A DNA stretch of 64,000 bases, taken from the IMG/VR virus record IMGVR_UViG_3300025853_000046, positions 26,823 to 90,822 of that record. One strand, 5' to 3'. The position numbers and the translations under genes were made by a program. The DNA comes from a virus. Positions 39,238 to 47,436 of this stretch are shown here, piece after piece. The stretch's first letter is position 1. Every line of letters begins with the position of its first letter. The notes beneath the pieces are model-generated. The model had not been told where the DNA came from and searched no databases. It saw nothing but the letters and a program-made list of their open reading frames with translations.

Positions 39238-39512
39238 TAACCAATCACCCTTTCATAAACTGTAACTTGGCGTCTACTAAACTGTTTTATTCTTTTTGTA
39301 TATTCTTTATTTTTTGACAAATAATAACTAAGTTCTCCTATTGTGGGGATTGTATCACGCCCAGAAACCTTTCTCCTCTCAACATCATCCCATATTAAAT
39401 CTAATATCATTCTGACACTTCTTTCTTCACCGTCTGCCATAATTTCATCAGTTATTTTTTTAGCCCTATTAGTTATACGAGTACCCTTTAATATTCCCCA
39501 AGCCTTCTTCAT
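39237..39512 (-). CDS. Small protein with tag variant MKKAWGILKGTR
   Basis: This is a 91-residue, helical, basic protein directly before the large terminase (TAATG overlap). AGGGG precedes the ATG. The N-terminus contains W-G-I-L-K, a shortened version of the WxxILK tag four residues in. The rest (MILDLIWDDVERRK, then IGELSYYLSKNKEYTKR) might be a small helical DNA-binding fold. Position next to TerL would suit a packaging accessory, but no family is recognised. Confidence 0.65.
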   Translation of the reverse strand: MKKAWGILKGTRITNRAKKITDEIMADGEERSVRMILDLIWDDVERRKVSGRDTIPTIGELSYYLSKNKEYTKRIKQFSRRQVTVYERVIG

Positions 39513-42094
39513 CTGAATAGCCCCTTTACCTTGTAGATTATATCAGGGCTAACCCCAAATAGATAAGACAGTGTATTAAATGAATCATTAGATTCTACAA
39601 TACCCTCGATGTCACGAGCATATAAATCAATTTTATCTTCCTTAGCAATTAAATCTAATGCGTATTCGACATGCTCAACATTATCTGTTTGTAAAAATGC
39701 CTTGTAAATCATTTGGTTTTTATCATCCTTTAGTAAATCTAATGCCTCAATGTATGCTTTATACATAGCATCCTTATCCGTTAATTCTCTTTTAATTGTC
39801 AAGGGGCTATCATTCATTTCTCTTACGAGGTTTTTAAGTGAGGTTTCCATTTTATTGTCTAATGCGTATTGCTCAAAATCGGGGTCTTCAAGAACATCAA
39901 ATAGGCGAAGATTACCTAAAGTAAATTGTTTATTTTCATATTCTTTTATAGGTTTTCCTTCATACTCCACACTTTCTATAAGATTACCACTGGATTTTAA
40001 TAAGTCAAAAATAAATTTACCTAATGAATTGCGAATGTCTGAAGTAATTTTGGTAACTACCTCTCTTTTACTTTGCCCTTCATCTAAAACTAAGTCGGCT
40101 AAATATAAGTTATTAAAAATTGGTTCTACTTCCTGAAATATTTCAATCATTTCCGCTGGGCCTAATTGTCCGTAGTATTTTAGTTTCTCGAAAAAATTAG
40201 CAAGTGTATCTAAATCTTTTTTATCTAAATTGATATTTTTTCTTTTAACCATACTTCTTTTCATTCCAGCAAGAACGCTTTTTCTTGACTTAGTGGACAG
40301 TGAAATAATTTTCTTATAATTAGAGTCTTTGGTAAATTCAGGTGCATCATTGTGGAAGAAAAATCTTGGGTCTAATGTTTCGTAGTAGTAAGCATTTACA
40401 AGTTTAATTAATTCATCATAGATAAATATAAAATCTTGGTATTTTTTTTCAGGTTTTGATTCTGCAAACTTTCCAGCCGTAGAAGGATAACTACCCCCTC
40501 TTGTATATGCCGTTTGACCTGAACCTCTTAATCTCGCCCCTCTTGGGGCATTGATATTATACATAGATTCTGGTATAATATTTTTAATATCATTAATTAC
40601 TTTCATAGTATTTTTTACCATCTCATTGATAGTGTCCACATATTTAAAATAGTTATCAAAAGGAGTATCTTTCTTAGTAAATACTAATAAATCATCCTTT
40701 AGTTCTAACTCATAGTATGATAATACAAGTTGCTTGTGATTTAAACGACTAAGAAATGTTTTATTTTTAGTATCATCTATAATGGAAAATGTATATGATT
40801 CTCTTTCAGTGAAATCGCTTATCAATTCATCAGCAAAAGCATCAATGGCTTCTATCCTACTTTGAATTATCTCTTGTCTCACATTAGTTAATTGTTCAGT
40901 CATTTCTGATTTAATTTTATTTTTAATTCCATCGGCCAATTTCCAATCAATAAAAAAACCACCCTTTTTAAAAGCAGAAAGTAAGGCTAAGGGGTCTCCT
41001 ATTTTTTTAACCTTATTGATTTTTTGATTCGCTACCTCACCAACTTGTTCTGTTGGGTCTACTGAAGTTGTTGTAGTGGTTTGTGAACCTGTATCAGTAT
41101 CTTTAATATTAAGTTCTTCTCGTTGAGAAGTTTCACCACTACCTCTTGTAAATAGTTCTTGATATTCTCTTGTGTCTCCAGTTTTTGCTTGTAAAAAATC
41201 ACTGGCTAATTTAATCAATGTCACCTTGTCTTCATATTGGCTCATAGAAATATCACCTTTATATGTTACAGTAAATTTGGGCAATTTAATTCCACCCCTA
41301 CCTGTAAGTTTCTTTATAATAGACAATCTTACTTTATTAAAATCTTCAATATCTTTATACCCTAACAATTCTTCCTGAAACTTTTTATCAGCAAATGTAA
41401 TATTTAGTGCTGAATCATATGACACTTCTTGTGGAAATGGAAAAGTCTCATTACCTAACGAATTAAAAACGCTTTGTGTTTCATCCCAATATTCATAGAT
41501 TTTAATTCTATCATCAGAATTTTTTATATCATATTTTCTAAATAAATCTACGATACCCGATAAATCCTTAGTAGGTTTTAGTTCAACCTCTTCGTCTTCC
41601 CCTTCCATAGCACTAATTATAATATTAAAAAATCGCCCAACGCTCGGATATTTATTTGTAATTTCTGGAACATTAAGTTCTTGCATAACATCAGTAATCT
41701 CACTATCATTAACTGAAACTAATGTTAACCCGTTAAGTTCTTCGCCCATCTGTAAAACTTTGGACATTTTTTCAGCGGCGGAATATGATAATAGATTAAC
41801 ACTACTATTTTTATAAACTTCGGTATTACCTATTAGAATTGTAGGAGAACCGCTGGCAATATCCAATAAAATTAAAATATCTAAAAGTTCTTTAGGTAAA
41901 TTGAAACCAGCCGTTTTTGCTTTTTTAGATAACGATGTATAAAAATCAACCGTTACCTTTCTCGCTTTGGGGTTCTTTTCAGTTTTTTCCGGCCCTACTG
42001 TTCCTGCTAACTCGTAAATATTTGAGTATAATGGATGCTCTTGTATAAAATTATCTAACATTCTTAAATATTCATCTTCACTTACTATTTGCAT
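39509..42094 (-). CDS. Large acidic helical protein, unknown
   Basis: This is about 861 residues. GGTGATTAAA before the ATG at 42094 fixes the start (MQIVSEDEYLRMLDN). It is acidic and helix-rich with a Thr-rich hinge near residue 340 and a short Gly/Ser/Arg loop near 540. No tag is present. It resembles its neighbour at 42096-43766 in composition and in the opening MQ-x2. No enzyme motif is visible. It may be an internal virion protein; the function is unknown. Confidence 0.7.
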   Translation of the reverse strand: MQIVSEDEYLRMLDNFIQEHPLYSNIYELAGTVGPEKTEKNPKARKVTVDFYTSLSKKAKTAGFNLPKELLDILILLDIASGSPTILIGNTEVYKNSSVNLLSYSAAEKMSKVLQMGEELNGLTLVSVNDSEITDVMQELNVPEITNKYPSVGRFFNIIISAMEGEDEEVELKPTKDLSGIVDLFRKYDIKNSDDRIKIYEYWDETQSVFNSLGNETFPFPQEVSYDSALNITFADKKFQEELLGYKDIEDFNKVRLSIIKKLTGRGGIKLPKFTVTYKGDISMSQYEDKVTLIKLASDFLQAKTGDTREYQELFTRGSGETSQREELNIKDTDTGSQTTTTTSVDPTEQVGEVANQKINKVKKIGDPLALLSAFKKGGFFIDWKLADGIKNKIKSEMTEQLTNVRQEIIQSRIEAIDAFADELISDFTERESYTFSIIDDTKNKTFLSRLNHKQLVLSYYELELKDDLLVFTKKDTPFDNYFKYVDTINEMVKNTMKVINDIKNIIPESMYNINAPRGARLRGSGQTAYTRGGSYPSTAGKFAESKPEKKYQDFIFIYDELIKLVNAYYYETLDPRFFFHNDAPEFTKDSNYKKIISLSTKSRKSVLAGMKRSMVKRKNINLDKKDLDTLANFFEKLKYYGQLGPAEMIEIFQEVEPIFNNLYLADLVLDEGQSKREVVTKITSDIRNSLGKFIFDLLKSSGNLIESVEYEGKPIKEYENKQFTLGNLRLFDVLEDPDFEQYALDNKMETSLKNLVREMNDSPLTIKRELTDKDAMYKAYIEALDLLKDDKNQMIYKAFLQTDNVEHVEYALDLIAKEDKIDLYARDIEGIVESNDSFNTLSYLFGVSPDIIYKVKGLFR

Positions 42095-42095
42095 T

Positions 42096-43766
42096 TTAAT
42101 CACCTTCTTCCTGTAATGGTCTAAATTGTCTTAAAGCGGAAGGACTTAATGTTTTTAAGAAATCCCACGGGTCAAGATTTTGTTTATTAACCGAGACTGT
42201 TAAGTAATTGCCCTTGCTTTTTATTTCATCAAATGAAATACTTTTTATCCAATTTAGTAATTCCGTAGTAACACCTTGAACAATTGGTATTAGTATTTTT
42301 TCTACTGCTTCACTGATTTGAGTTTCTAATTCTTCGGCTTCTCGACTTAACGCTCTTATTGATTGGTCTTCTATTATTTCTTGAATTTCACTTAAGACAA
42401 AATTAATTTCTTCCAAACCTTCTACCCCGAATTTGCTTGCGAAGGAAATTAAATTTAAAAATTGCTCACCTTTGGCTCTCACTAAATCATCTTCCCCCTC
42501 CATAAATACGGGAGAATAATTTTGCGGTATTACAAACGGCGTTGGATTTTCTTGCATGTAATACGAAGTTAATAATTTCATAAATCTTAAATCGTTGAAT
42601 TGAGATGGAAGGTCTACTTGTGTAATATTTTTAAGACCTTCGTTTTCAATCCATTTATTAAAACTTTGGCGTTCAGTAGAATTTGCTTTTTTAGTATTTG
42701 CTATAAGTGCGTCTTCTGCTTCTTTCTTAGCCCCTGCGTCAATTACAAGTTTATTTGTCTCCTTGTCTCTTTGGGCAACAGTGACCCCTGCGACTGTAAA
42801 GATTTTTTGATTTTCACCTACCATTCTAAGTTGTCGCTTATATTCTGATGAAGCCCATTCGGGTATTCTTCGATTATTTTTTAAATCTAAACCTGTTCCG
42901 ATACGGGTTTTTTGAGATGTCTTAAATGTAAGTAAATTAGAAGTCAATGATTCAATTACAGCAGGTGTAGGTGAATCTCCTAATAGAATTATTCTTTTTG
43001 TCCAAGCCGCCTTCGATTCAAGATTTTTACCATTTTTTATAAAATCTGCAAAAGGGCCTTGTAAGTTTGTATCAGACCTGTTAATCATATGATTGAATAT
43101 CTTAATGATAGATTCAAAATCAGTTTTATTTTTAGTTAATATAATTTCTCTCGCTTGGCGATTAGAAAATTGCTGTTCCGTATCTTCAGGTTCGGTATGA
43201 ATATTATTTAATTGGGTTAAAAATTTAGTAGAAAATTCTTCTATGAGAGATTTGTCTAATTTTGCATATGCTTCATTATTAGGCTCTATTAATTGTAAAA
43301 GTCTTTTTGTTTCGTTATTTTGTTTCTTATTATTTTTACCTACTTCAACCGCCTTTAATTCACGAGCAGTTATCATAGAGTAGATTAGCGCAAGAGGATT
43401 ACCTTTAAGCAATTCTTCATAAATAGTTTGAATGTTGCTCTCAATCCATCTCAAGGGGTCTCCCTGCATTTTGTCTGCAAAGGTTTCTGTTTCGCTATAC
43501 TTGCGTTCTAATATTTTAGAAAACACAATAGGATAAAGTCTGTCATAAGTAGGCTGGGCTAAGGCTTTAATCTTCTTAGGGTTTCTTCCCCGCTGTTTAA
43601 TCATTTCAGCAAAAGACTTATCCTCATCAATAATAATTTCTCTTTCAAACCTTCTTAGGTTTGTAGGGCTAATTTCTTTTAAATTATCTAAATACTTAGT
43701 AGAAGGTTCTTTACCCCGCCGAGGATTTAATCCCCTACGGGCTTCATCTATATTCAGGTATTGCAT
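42096..43766 (-). CDS. Large helical protein, unknown
   Basis: This is about 556 residues, starting at the ATG at 43766 with GTGATAGCC before it (MQYLNIDEARRGLNPRRGK). It is helical and charged, with an extended segment after residue 340 and no catalytic motif I recognise. It overlaps the gene downstream closely and follows a small membrane protein. Two large unknown genes in a row between the tagged cluster and the terminase suggest that they form a module, perhaps internal virion proteins. Confidence 0.7.
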   Translation of the reverse strand: MQYLNIDEARRGLNPRRGKEPSTKYLDNLKEISPTNLRRFEREIIIDEDKSFAEMIKQRGRNPKKIKALAQPTYDRLYPIVFSKILERKYSETETFADKMQGDPLRWIESNIQTIYEELLKGNPLALIYSMITARELKAVEVGKNNKKQNNETKRLLQLIEPNNEAYAKLDKSLIEEFSTKFLTQLNNIHTEPEDTEQQFSNRQAREIILTKNKTDFESIIKIFNHMINRSDTNLQGPFADFIKNGKNLESKAAWTKRIILLGDSPTPAVIESLTSNLLTFKTSQKTRIGTGLDLKNNRRIPEWASSEYKRQLRMVGENQKIFTVAGVTVAQRDKETNKLVIDAGAKKEAEDALIANTKKANSTERQSFNKWIENEGLKNITQVDLPSQFNDLRFMKLLTSYYMQENPTPFVIPQNYSPVFMEGEDDLVRAKGEQFLNLISFASKFGVEGLEEINFVLSEIQEIIEDQSIRALSREAEELETQISEAVEKILIPIVQGVTTELLNWIKSISFDEIKSKGNYLTVSVNKQNLDPWDFLKTLSPSALRQFRPLQEEGD

Positions 43767-43771
43767 GGCTA

Positions 43772-43957
43772 TCACTTAAGCAACATGTAAATTCCCAAAA
43801 TTCCACCTAAAACAATTATTACTTTTGGTAGTGCCTTTTGAATTAAAGCCTTATACTTTGCCTCTTGGCCTTCGGAAATAAGCCCCAAATCTTCTGCTAA
43901 TTCTACAATGTCTTCTGCAATATCAGCGGCATCTTCTATTTTATCTTCTGTACTCAT
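43772..43957 (-). CDS. Small acidic protein with C-terminal membrane helix
   Basis: This 61-residue protein has an acidic amphipathic N-terminal half (IEDAADIAEDIVELAEDLG) and a C-terminal hydrophobic helix of about 18 residues (VIIVLGGILGIYMLLK). It has no signal peptide. A tail-anchored membrane protein of this size in a late operon could be a holin-like release protein or a virion membrane contact protein; the sequence does not tell. A possible TATA box and an inverted repeat lie just upstream. Confidence 0.65.
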   Translation of the reverse strand: MSTEDKIEDAADIAEDIVELAEDLGLISEGQEAKYKALIQKALPKVIIVLGGILGIYMLLK

Positions 43958-43960
43958 ATG

Positions 43961-43999
43961 AATCCCTATTTATATCTTAGAGGGATTTGGTATTTATAG
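43961..43999 (-). promoter_or_regulatory. Possible promoter with inverted repeat AATCCCT/AGGGATT
   Basis: The gap upstream of the 61-residue gene holds a 7-bp inverted repeat (43961-43967 and 43981-43987) around an A/T-rich centre, and a TATA-like CTATAAATA on the minus strand (43991-43999). The TATA centre is about 38 bp before the ATG at 43957, leaving a short leader. This could start a separate transcript for 42.1-43.9 kb or end the transcript from the tagged cluster. Confidence 0.35.
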
Positions 44000-44425
44000 T
44001 TATTCGTTATCTAATTGATTTTTAAAACAAAACATATCCATGTATATTTCATTATATGTGCCTAATAATGTGCTGTAGGCTTCTGCTATTTCTACTCTAA
44101 AATCACGGGTAGTTGAGACATCGGATTGTTTAATTAGCGTTATTAGGTTCTTACAAACTTCAATTAATTCTTCAAACCTATCAATTCGCAGGTCGGTATC
44201 ATTAATGCACTCGTCTTCTTTTTCAAGAGTTTTTTGCCCTTCACGGTTTGCTACTGCTAATCTTTTGGCTTCACGCTTTTTTCTTTCGGCTAACGACTTA
44301 TCAGCCTTTTTTCTTTCGGCTACTATTTCTTCTATTGGGTTAATATCTGCGATATTTTTTCCATCCAAAGTTCTTTGTAGGCCAAATTTAGTTTGTTTTT
44401 TTCTTAAACCGTCTTGCCAAATCAT
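44000..44425 (-). CDS. Tagged coiled-coil protein, MIWQDGLRKK
   Basis: This is a 141-residue protein with the tag variant MIWQDGLRKK. A Lys/Glu/Arg-rich helical segment (residues 30-75, with two AERKK repeats) is followed by a C-terminal helical bundle (FEELIEVCKNLITLIKQ). It overlaps the end of the winged-helix gene upstream by 4 bp. No function is recognised. The tag groups it with the cargo set. Confidence 0.7.
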   Translation of the reverse strand: MIWQDGLRKKQTKFGLQRTLDGKNIADINPIEEIVAERKKADKSLAERKKREAKRLAVANREGQKTLEKEDECINDTDLRIDRFEELIEVCKNLITLIKQSDVSTTRDFRVEIAEAYSTLLGTYNEIYMDMFCFKNQLDNE

Positions 44426-44667
44426 GCTGTAAATGGCCCCCTTCTTTTGCTTTCTGGTTTATGTGTATAGATGTCGCCATCGGTGTGAATGTAAATTTTC
44501 TTTTTTCTAACTAAATCGTTAACAATTCTTTTTAGAGTTTTACGGTCGGCAATACTTTTTAGATTCTTCATACCCAAAGCACCGCCTTCTTTTTTAATTT
44601 CTGCAAGAATTTTTTCTTCAATCTCACGGTCTGATTCTTTAGCCTTTAGTATATCTTCCCAACTCAT
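44422..44667 (-). CDS. Tagged winged-helix-like protein, MSWEDILKAK
   Basis: This is an 81-residue protein. GAGAGTGATAAA before the ATG at 44667 and the tag decide the start; the open frame upstream is not used. After the tag, residues 12-70 read as a small winged helix: two helices (IEEKILAEIKKEGG, LKSIADRKTLKRIVNDLVRKK) then a beta hairpin (KIYIHTDGDIYTH). This suggests DNA binding. Tag plus DNA-binding domain would fit a regulator delivered in the virion. That is inference. Confidence 0.75.
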   Translation of the reverse strand: MSWEDILKAKESDREIEEKILAEIKKEGGALGMKNLKSIADRKTLKRIVNDLVRKKKIYIHTDGDIYTHKPESKRRGPFTA

Positions 44668-44671
44668 TTTA

Positions 44672-45025
44672 TCACTCTCTTTGTTTTCTATTATAATATG
44701 ATTGTTCTTCATCAATGGTAAGTGGTCTACCTTCTTCTCTAATAATATCTTGCATAGTCGGTTCACCCTTTCCTTGACTTGCATACATCTCAAAGTAATT
44801 ATCAACTATTGTTCTTGCGGGAATCTGTCTTTTAGGTTTAGGGGTAGGTTTTGGTTTAGGGGTGGGTGTGGGCTTAGGTGGTTCGGGCATATATCGGGAA
44901 GTGGGTTTTTCTCCTCTGAATTTATTCCTCGCAAATTTTGCCCTATCGTGAATTAATTTTCCAGCGTCATATGCGCTAAAACTTTTTTTTCGAGATTTCT
45001 TTTTTAGAATATCTTCCCAACTCAT
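44672..45025 (-). CDS. Tagged protein with Pro-Lys linker, MSWEDILKKK
   Basis: This 117-residue protein starts with the most typical tag, MSWEDILKKK. A basic helix follows (DAGKLIHDRAKFARNKFRG), then a Pro/Lys/Thr repeat (PTPKPKPTPKPK, about residues 52-66) that should be an extended linker. A helical C-terminal part (IVDNYFEMYASQG... IREEGRPLTIDEEQSYYNRKQ) follows. It overlaps its upstream gene by 4 bp. No known family is recognised. Confidence 0.75.
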   Translation of the reverse strand: MSWEDILKKKSRKKSFSAYDAGKLIHDRAKFARNKFRGEKPTSRYMPEPPKPTPTPKPKPTPKPKRQIPARTIVDNYFEMYASQGKGEPTMQDIIREEGRPLTIDEEQSYYNRKQRE

Positions 45026-45861
45026 TTTCCTTTCCTCCGTTTGTAAGTTTTACAAGCCGCACAAGTAGGGCGGCATCTTCTCTTTCTACCCTTTGAAGCA
45101 TCTTTTCTACCACAAGGTTTAGGGCCGTTTTTCTTTCCACATGAAGAACAGTCAATCCATCCTCCCTGTGTTTTCTTCCCTTTACCTTCCTTTCCACCTC
45201 TTCGAGAAAACCACCCATGTAAGCCTTCGGACTTCTCTCTCTTAAAGTTATCGCCACTTTGTAAAATATTTTCCCAAGATTTAGAAATATCTAAATACGC
45301 ATCGGCAAGCATAAGTCCTACTTTTTTACCTGCTTCTATATCACTCGGATAATGATTACCCATTTGAACACGGGAGAAAGAAATTTTTTCAGCCAAAGAG
45401 TTAAGTTCTTTTTTCTTATCGGGATATTTTTCACCGAGAACTTTAGCCAGCGCATGTGCTTCAATAGCATGGCCGCTTGGGAAAGAAGGTGTATCGTCTG
45501 TTGTTGTTATAGATTTAATTTCATCCGAAATTTCATATGGTCGCTTTCTACCATATTTCATTTTAAGCCTTATAGTATGAATGTCTACATCTTCAATAAA
45601 ATCTTCCCAATCCGAAATTTTCTCACCAACAACATCAACTAACATTTTATGATTATTCTTATCTAAATTTTCAATAGTTTTTTTATCTAAGTCTTGGTCT
45701 TTTATAATTTTTAAAACCTTTGGAAGTTCCTCTTCGTTATCAGGAAATGACAATTCAGGAATGTCCACTTCAAAGGAAGGTTTGGAATCAAGTAATTTTT
45801 GCTTACTCGCAGAAAGACTGTTCATCCATTTGGATTCTTCCTTGAGTATGTATTGCCACAT
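45022..45861 (-). CDS. Tagged PAP2-type phosphatase fused to a second tagged Cys-rich domain
   Basis: This is a 279-residue protein. GTGATATA before the ATG at 45861 gives MWQYILKEES. Residues 95-190 carry the complete PAP2/haloperoxidase-type signature: K100-x6-RP108, PSGH (128-131), and S163-R-x5-H170-x3-D174. There are no membrane helices, so it should be soluble. At residue 195 a second tag copy occurs, SWENILQSG, followed by GLHGWFSRRGGK and a basic Cys-rich end with several C-x2-C pairs, a small domain recurrent in marine viral proteins. It looks like two tagged proteins joined. Substrate unknown (lipid phosphate or nucleotide). Confidence 0.85.
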   Translation of the reverse strand: MWQYILKEESKWMNSLSASKQKLLDSKPSFEVDIPELSFPDNEEELPKVLKIIKDQDLDKKTIENLDKNNHKMLVDVVGEKISDWEDFIEDVDIHTIRLKMKYGRKRPYEISDEIKSITTTDDTPSFPSGHAIEAHALAKVLGEKYPDKKKELNSLAEKISFSRVQMGNHYPSDIEAGKKVGLMLADAYLDISKSWENILQSGDNFKREKSEGLHGWFSRRGGKEGKGKKTQGGWIDCSSCGKKNGPKPCGRKDASKGRKRRCRPTCAACKTYKRRKGK

Positions 45862-45865
45862 TATA

Positions 45866-46030
45866 TCACTTCTTTTTTGAATTGCCCCAATTAGCCGCAC
45901 CCTTTTTACGACATTGAACTAAAGCACCAGAAGCATAGGCGGAAGGCCATTTTTTATAACGACTTCTTACCTTGCGATAACAAGCGTCTTTTTTTGTCTT
46001 AGATTTTTTACGCAATACATCGAACCACAT
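45866..46030 (-). CDS. Tagged small basic protein, MWFDVLRKKS
   Basis: This is a 54-residue protein starting at the ATG at 46030, with GAGG upstream. After the tag variant MWFDVLRKKS the remainder is the compact basic motif DACYRKVRSRYKKWPSAYAS, then GALVQCRKKGAANWGN, a small domain I recall from many marine virus genomes (from memory, unverified). Two conserved Cys and many Lys/Arg suggest DNA or RNA contact. Here it consists of little more than tag plus domain. Confidence 0.75.
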   Translation of the reverse strand: MWFDVLRKKSKTKKDACYRKVRSRYKKWPSAYASGALVQCRKKGAANWGNSKKK

Positions 46031-46031
46031 A

Positions 46032-46235
46032 TTATGCGCCTCTAATATTATATTTTCTAATAACATTTCTTAACGCTATTCTTTTTTTAGAGTCATTACT
46101 GACATGTGAAATGAGGGGGTTATTATATTCTTTTTTATATTCTTTAACTTGTTCAGGATTAAAGTGGTAGGTCTTACCATCAACGGAAAATTTTTTACCG
46201 ATAATTTTAATCTTTAAAATCTGAAACCATTCCAA
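46032..46235 (-). CDS. Tagged small protein, MEWFQILKIK
   Basis: This is a 67-residue protein with the tag MEWFQILKIK. The rest contains a short beta hairpin (KKFSVDGKTYHFNPEQ) and basic helices (VKEYKKEYNN, KKRIALRNVIRKYN). It is in a run of tagged genes that abut or overlap within a few bases. A basic, possibly nucleic-acid-binding, packaged protein is a fair guess; no family is recognised. Confidence 0.7.
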   Translation of the reverse strand: MEWFQILKIKIIGKKFSVDGKTYHFNPEQVKEYKKEYNNPLISHVSNDSKKRIALRNVIRKYNIRGA

Positions 46236-46236
46236 T

Positions 46237-46431
46237 TTAATCCCTCTCTTCTGTCTTCATGGGGCAATTAGGTTTAATTGGTAGAGGGGGTAAGTTCATA
46301 GGACACATGTTAAATTTTACGACACTTTTTTTACATCTTGGACAAACGCCCGTTTTTTTAACACCCTTTTCGATACCTAATTTTTGATAGGCGAAGAGGT
46401 CTTTTTCTTTAATTAAGTCTGTCCATGTCAT
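46237..46431 (-). CDS. Tagged zinc-ribbon protein, MTWTDLIKEK
   Basis: This 64-residue protein opens with MTWTDLIKEK. Cys30-x2-Cys33 (GVCPRCKKS) with Cys43 and Cys56 could bind one zinc ion. The C-terminal part is Pro-rich. It overlaps the upstream gene by 4 bp. Metal binding is inferred from cysteine spacing; function is unknown. Confidence 0.7.
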   Translation of the reverse strand: MTWTDLIKEKDLFAYQKLGIEKGVKKTGVCPRCKKSVVKFNMCPMNLPPLPIKPNCPMKTEERD

Positions 46432-46634
46432 TCTTTCTCACTCCATAAGTTTGCCCATAGTTTATGTCTCTCGTAATTTTCTTCCAAGTAGTCAATAACC
46501 TCGTCTTTTGACGGGGCGTTATAACCAAGACTATCTGTAAGGTGTTTATAAATGTTTTCAAATAAACTGTCTTTGGTTATATAAGAATCGAGCATTTCAC
46601 GCCAATCGAGTTTAAGAATATTTTGCCACTTCAT
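46428..46634 (-). CDS. Tagged small acidic protein, MKWQNILKLD
   Basis: This is a 68-residue protein with the tag MKWQNILKLD followed by an acidic helical domain (DSLFENIYKHLTDSLGY, then KDEVIDYLEENYERHKLW). It overlaps both neighbours by 4 bp, so it is translated with them. No family is recognised. Confidence 0.7.
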   Translation of the reverse strand: MKWQNILKLDWREMLDSYITKDSLFENIYKHLTDSLGYNAPSKDEVIDYLEENYERHKLWANLWSEKE

Positions 46635-47251
46635 TGTCTCACCCTCTCTCTTCTTACAAAGGAAGCCGCTATTCTATCTATAAGGGGTCTAAGAACTCTT
46701 ATAAGTATTTCTTGAACATAATTAAATTTCTCATCAGTCATGCCAATAATATTTTTAATTTGTGTCACTCTAAAAATAATATCTTCTATCATAAGATTTA
46801 CAAAGTCAATTCTAAACTGTCTATCGCTAAAATCTCTATCTATATATGCTTGCATTTCTAATGTAAGTATCAATTCAAAATGTTTCTTAAGAGTTCTTTC
46901 CATTTCAGGTTGTAGTTCTCTCCATATAGTCATAAATTCTTCATTAGATAATATATTAATATCTATGTCGTTTATTTGACTCATAAATTCTATAAGATTT
47001 GTCATAGTTTCTATTCCCAACTTTTGTAATTCGGGTTCTGTATTATATTGGGCTTGGTGAGTTGTTTCATGTGCTAATGACCTTGCTAATTGTTCAGGTG
47101 TAAGTTCGGGGTTTCCTGAAATAGTCATTGAATCATCTCTAAAACCATAAGTTGCGTTATGTGCTTCATCAGGTTGTATTTTAATATTAGGTGCAGGTCT
47201 ATCACGGTCTACTGGCTTGAAAGAAATTTTTAGAATTTCAAACCAATTCAT
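46631..47251 (-). CDS. Tagged zinc metallopeptidase-like protein, MNWFEILKIS
   Basis: This is a 206-residue protein. The ATG at 47251 puts the tag at the N-terminus and has AAGGGGAATGA before it. Residues 57-67 read ARSLAHETTHQ, a HExxH zinc-protease motif (HETTH, 61-65), preceded by a strand region (SMTISGNPELTPEQL). The C-terminal 120 residues are helical with further Glu/Asp that could supply the third ligand. A tagged protease in the virion could process head proteins or host surface layers. The peptidase call rests on the motif and context. Confidence 0.75.
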   Translation of the reverse strand: MNWFEILKISFKPVDRDRPAPNIKIQPDEAHNATYGFRDDSMTISGNPELTPEQLARSLAHETTHQAQYNTEPELQKLGIETMTNLIEFMSQINDIDINILSNEEFMTIWRELQPEMERTLKKHFELILTLEMQAYIDRDFSDRQFRIDFVNLMIEDIIFRVTQIKNIIGMTDEKFNYVQEILIRVLRPLIDRIAASFVRRERVRQ

Positions 47252-47256
47252 AAAAA

Positions 47257-47424
47257 TCATTCCCCTTTGGTTCTTTTTTTCCATTTAATTTCAGGAAATA
47301 GTTTTTTAAAGTCCTTTTCAAATTGTCTAGCATCTCGTAGAAATTGTTTTTGTTCCTCAGTTAAATCGGAAAACTTCAATTTCTTTTTTTTCTCTATCTT
47401 TTTTATTTTATTCTTCCAACTCAT
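47257..47424 (-). CDS. Tagged 55-residue basic protein, MSWKNKIKKI
   Basis: This short gene fills the gap between two tagged genes. The ATG at 47424 is preceded by GGAGACATTAGT, almost the same leader as its neighbours. The product is MSWKNKIKKIEKKKKLKF followed by DLTEEQKQFLRDARQFEKD and a basic end. It stops six bases before the metallopeptidase gene. The tag core is degenerate (no L at position 7). It is probably one or two helices and binds nucleic acid or an acidic partner. Confidence 0.65.
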   Translation of the reverse strand: MSWKNKIKKIEKKKKLKFSDLTEEQKQFLRDARQFEKDFKKLFPEIKWKKRTKGE

Positions 47425-47436
47425 ACTAATGTCTCC

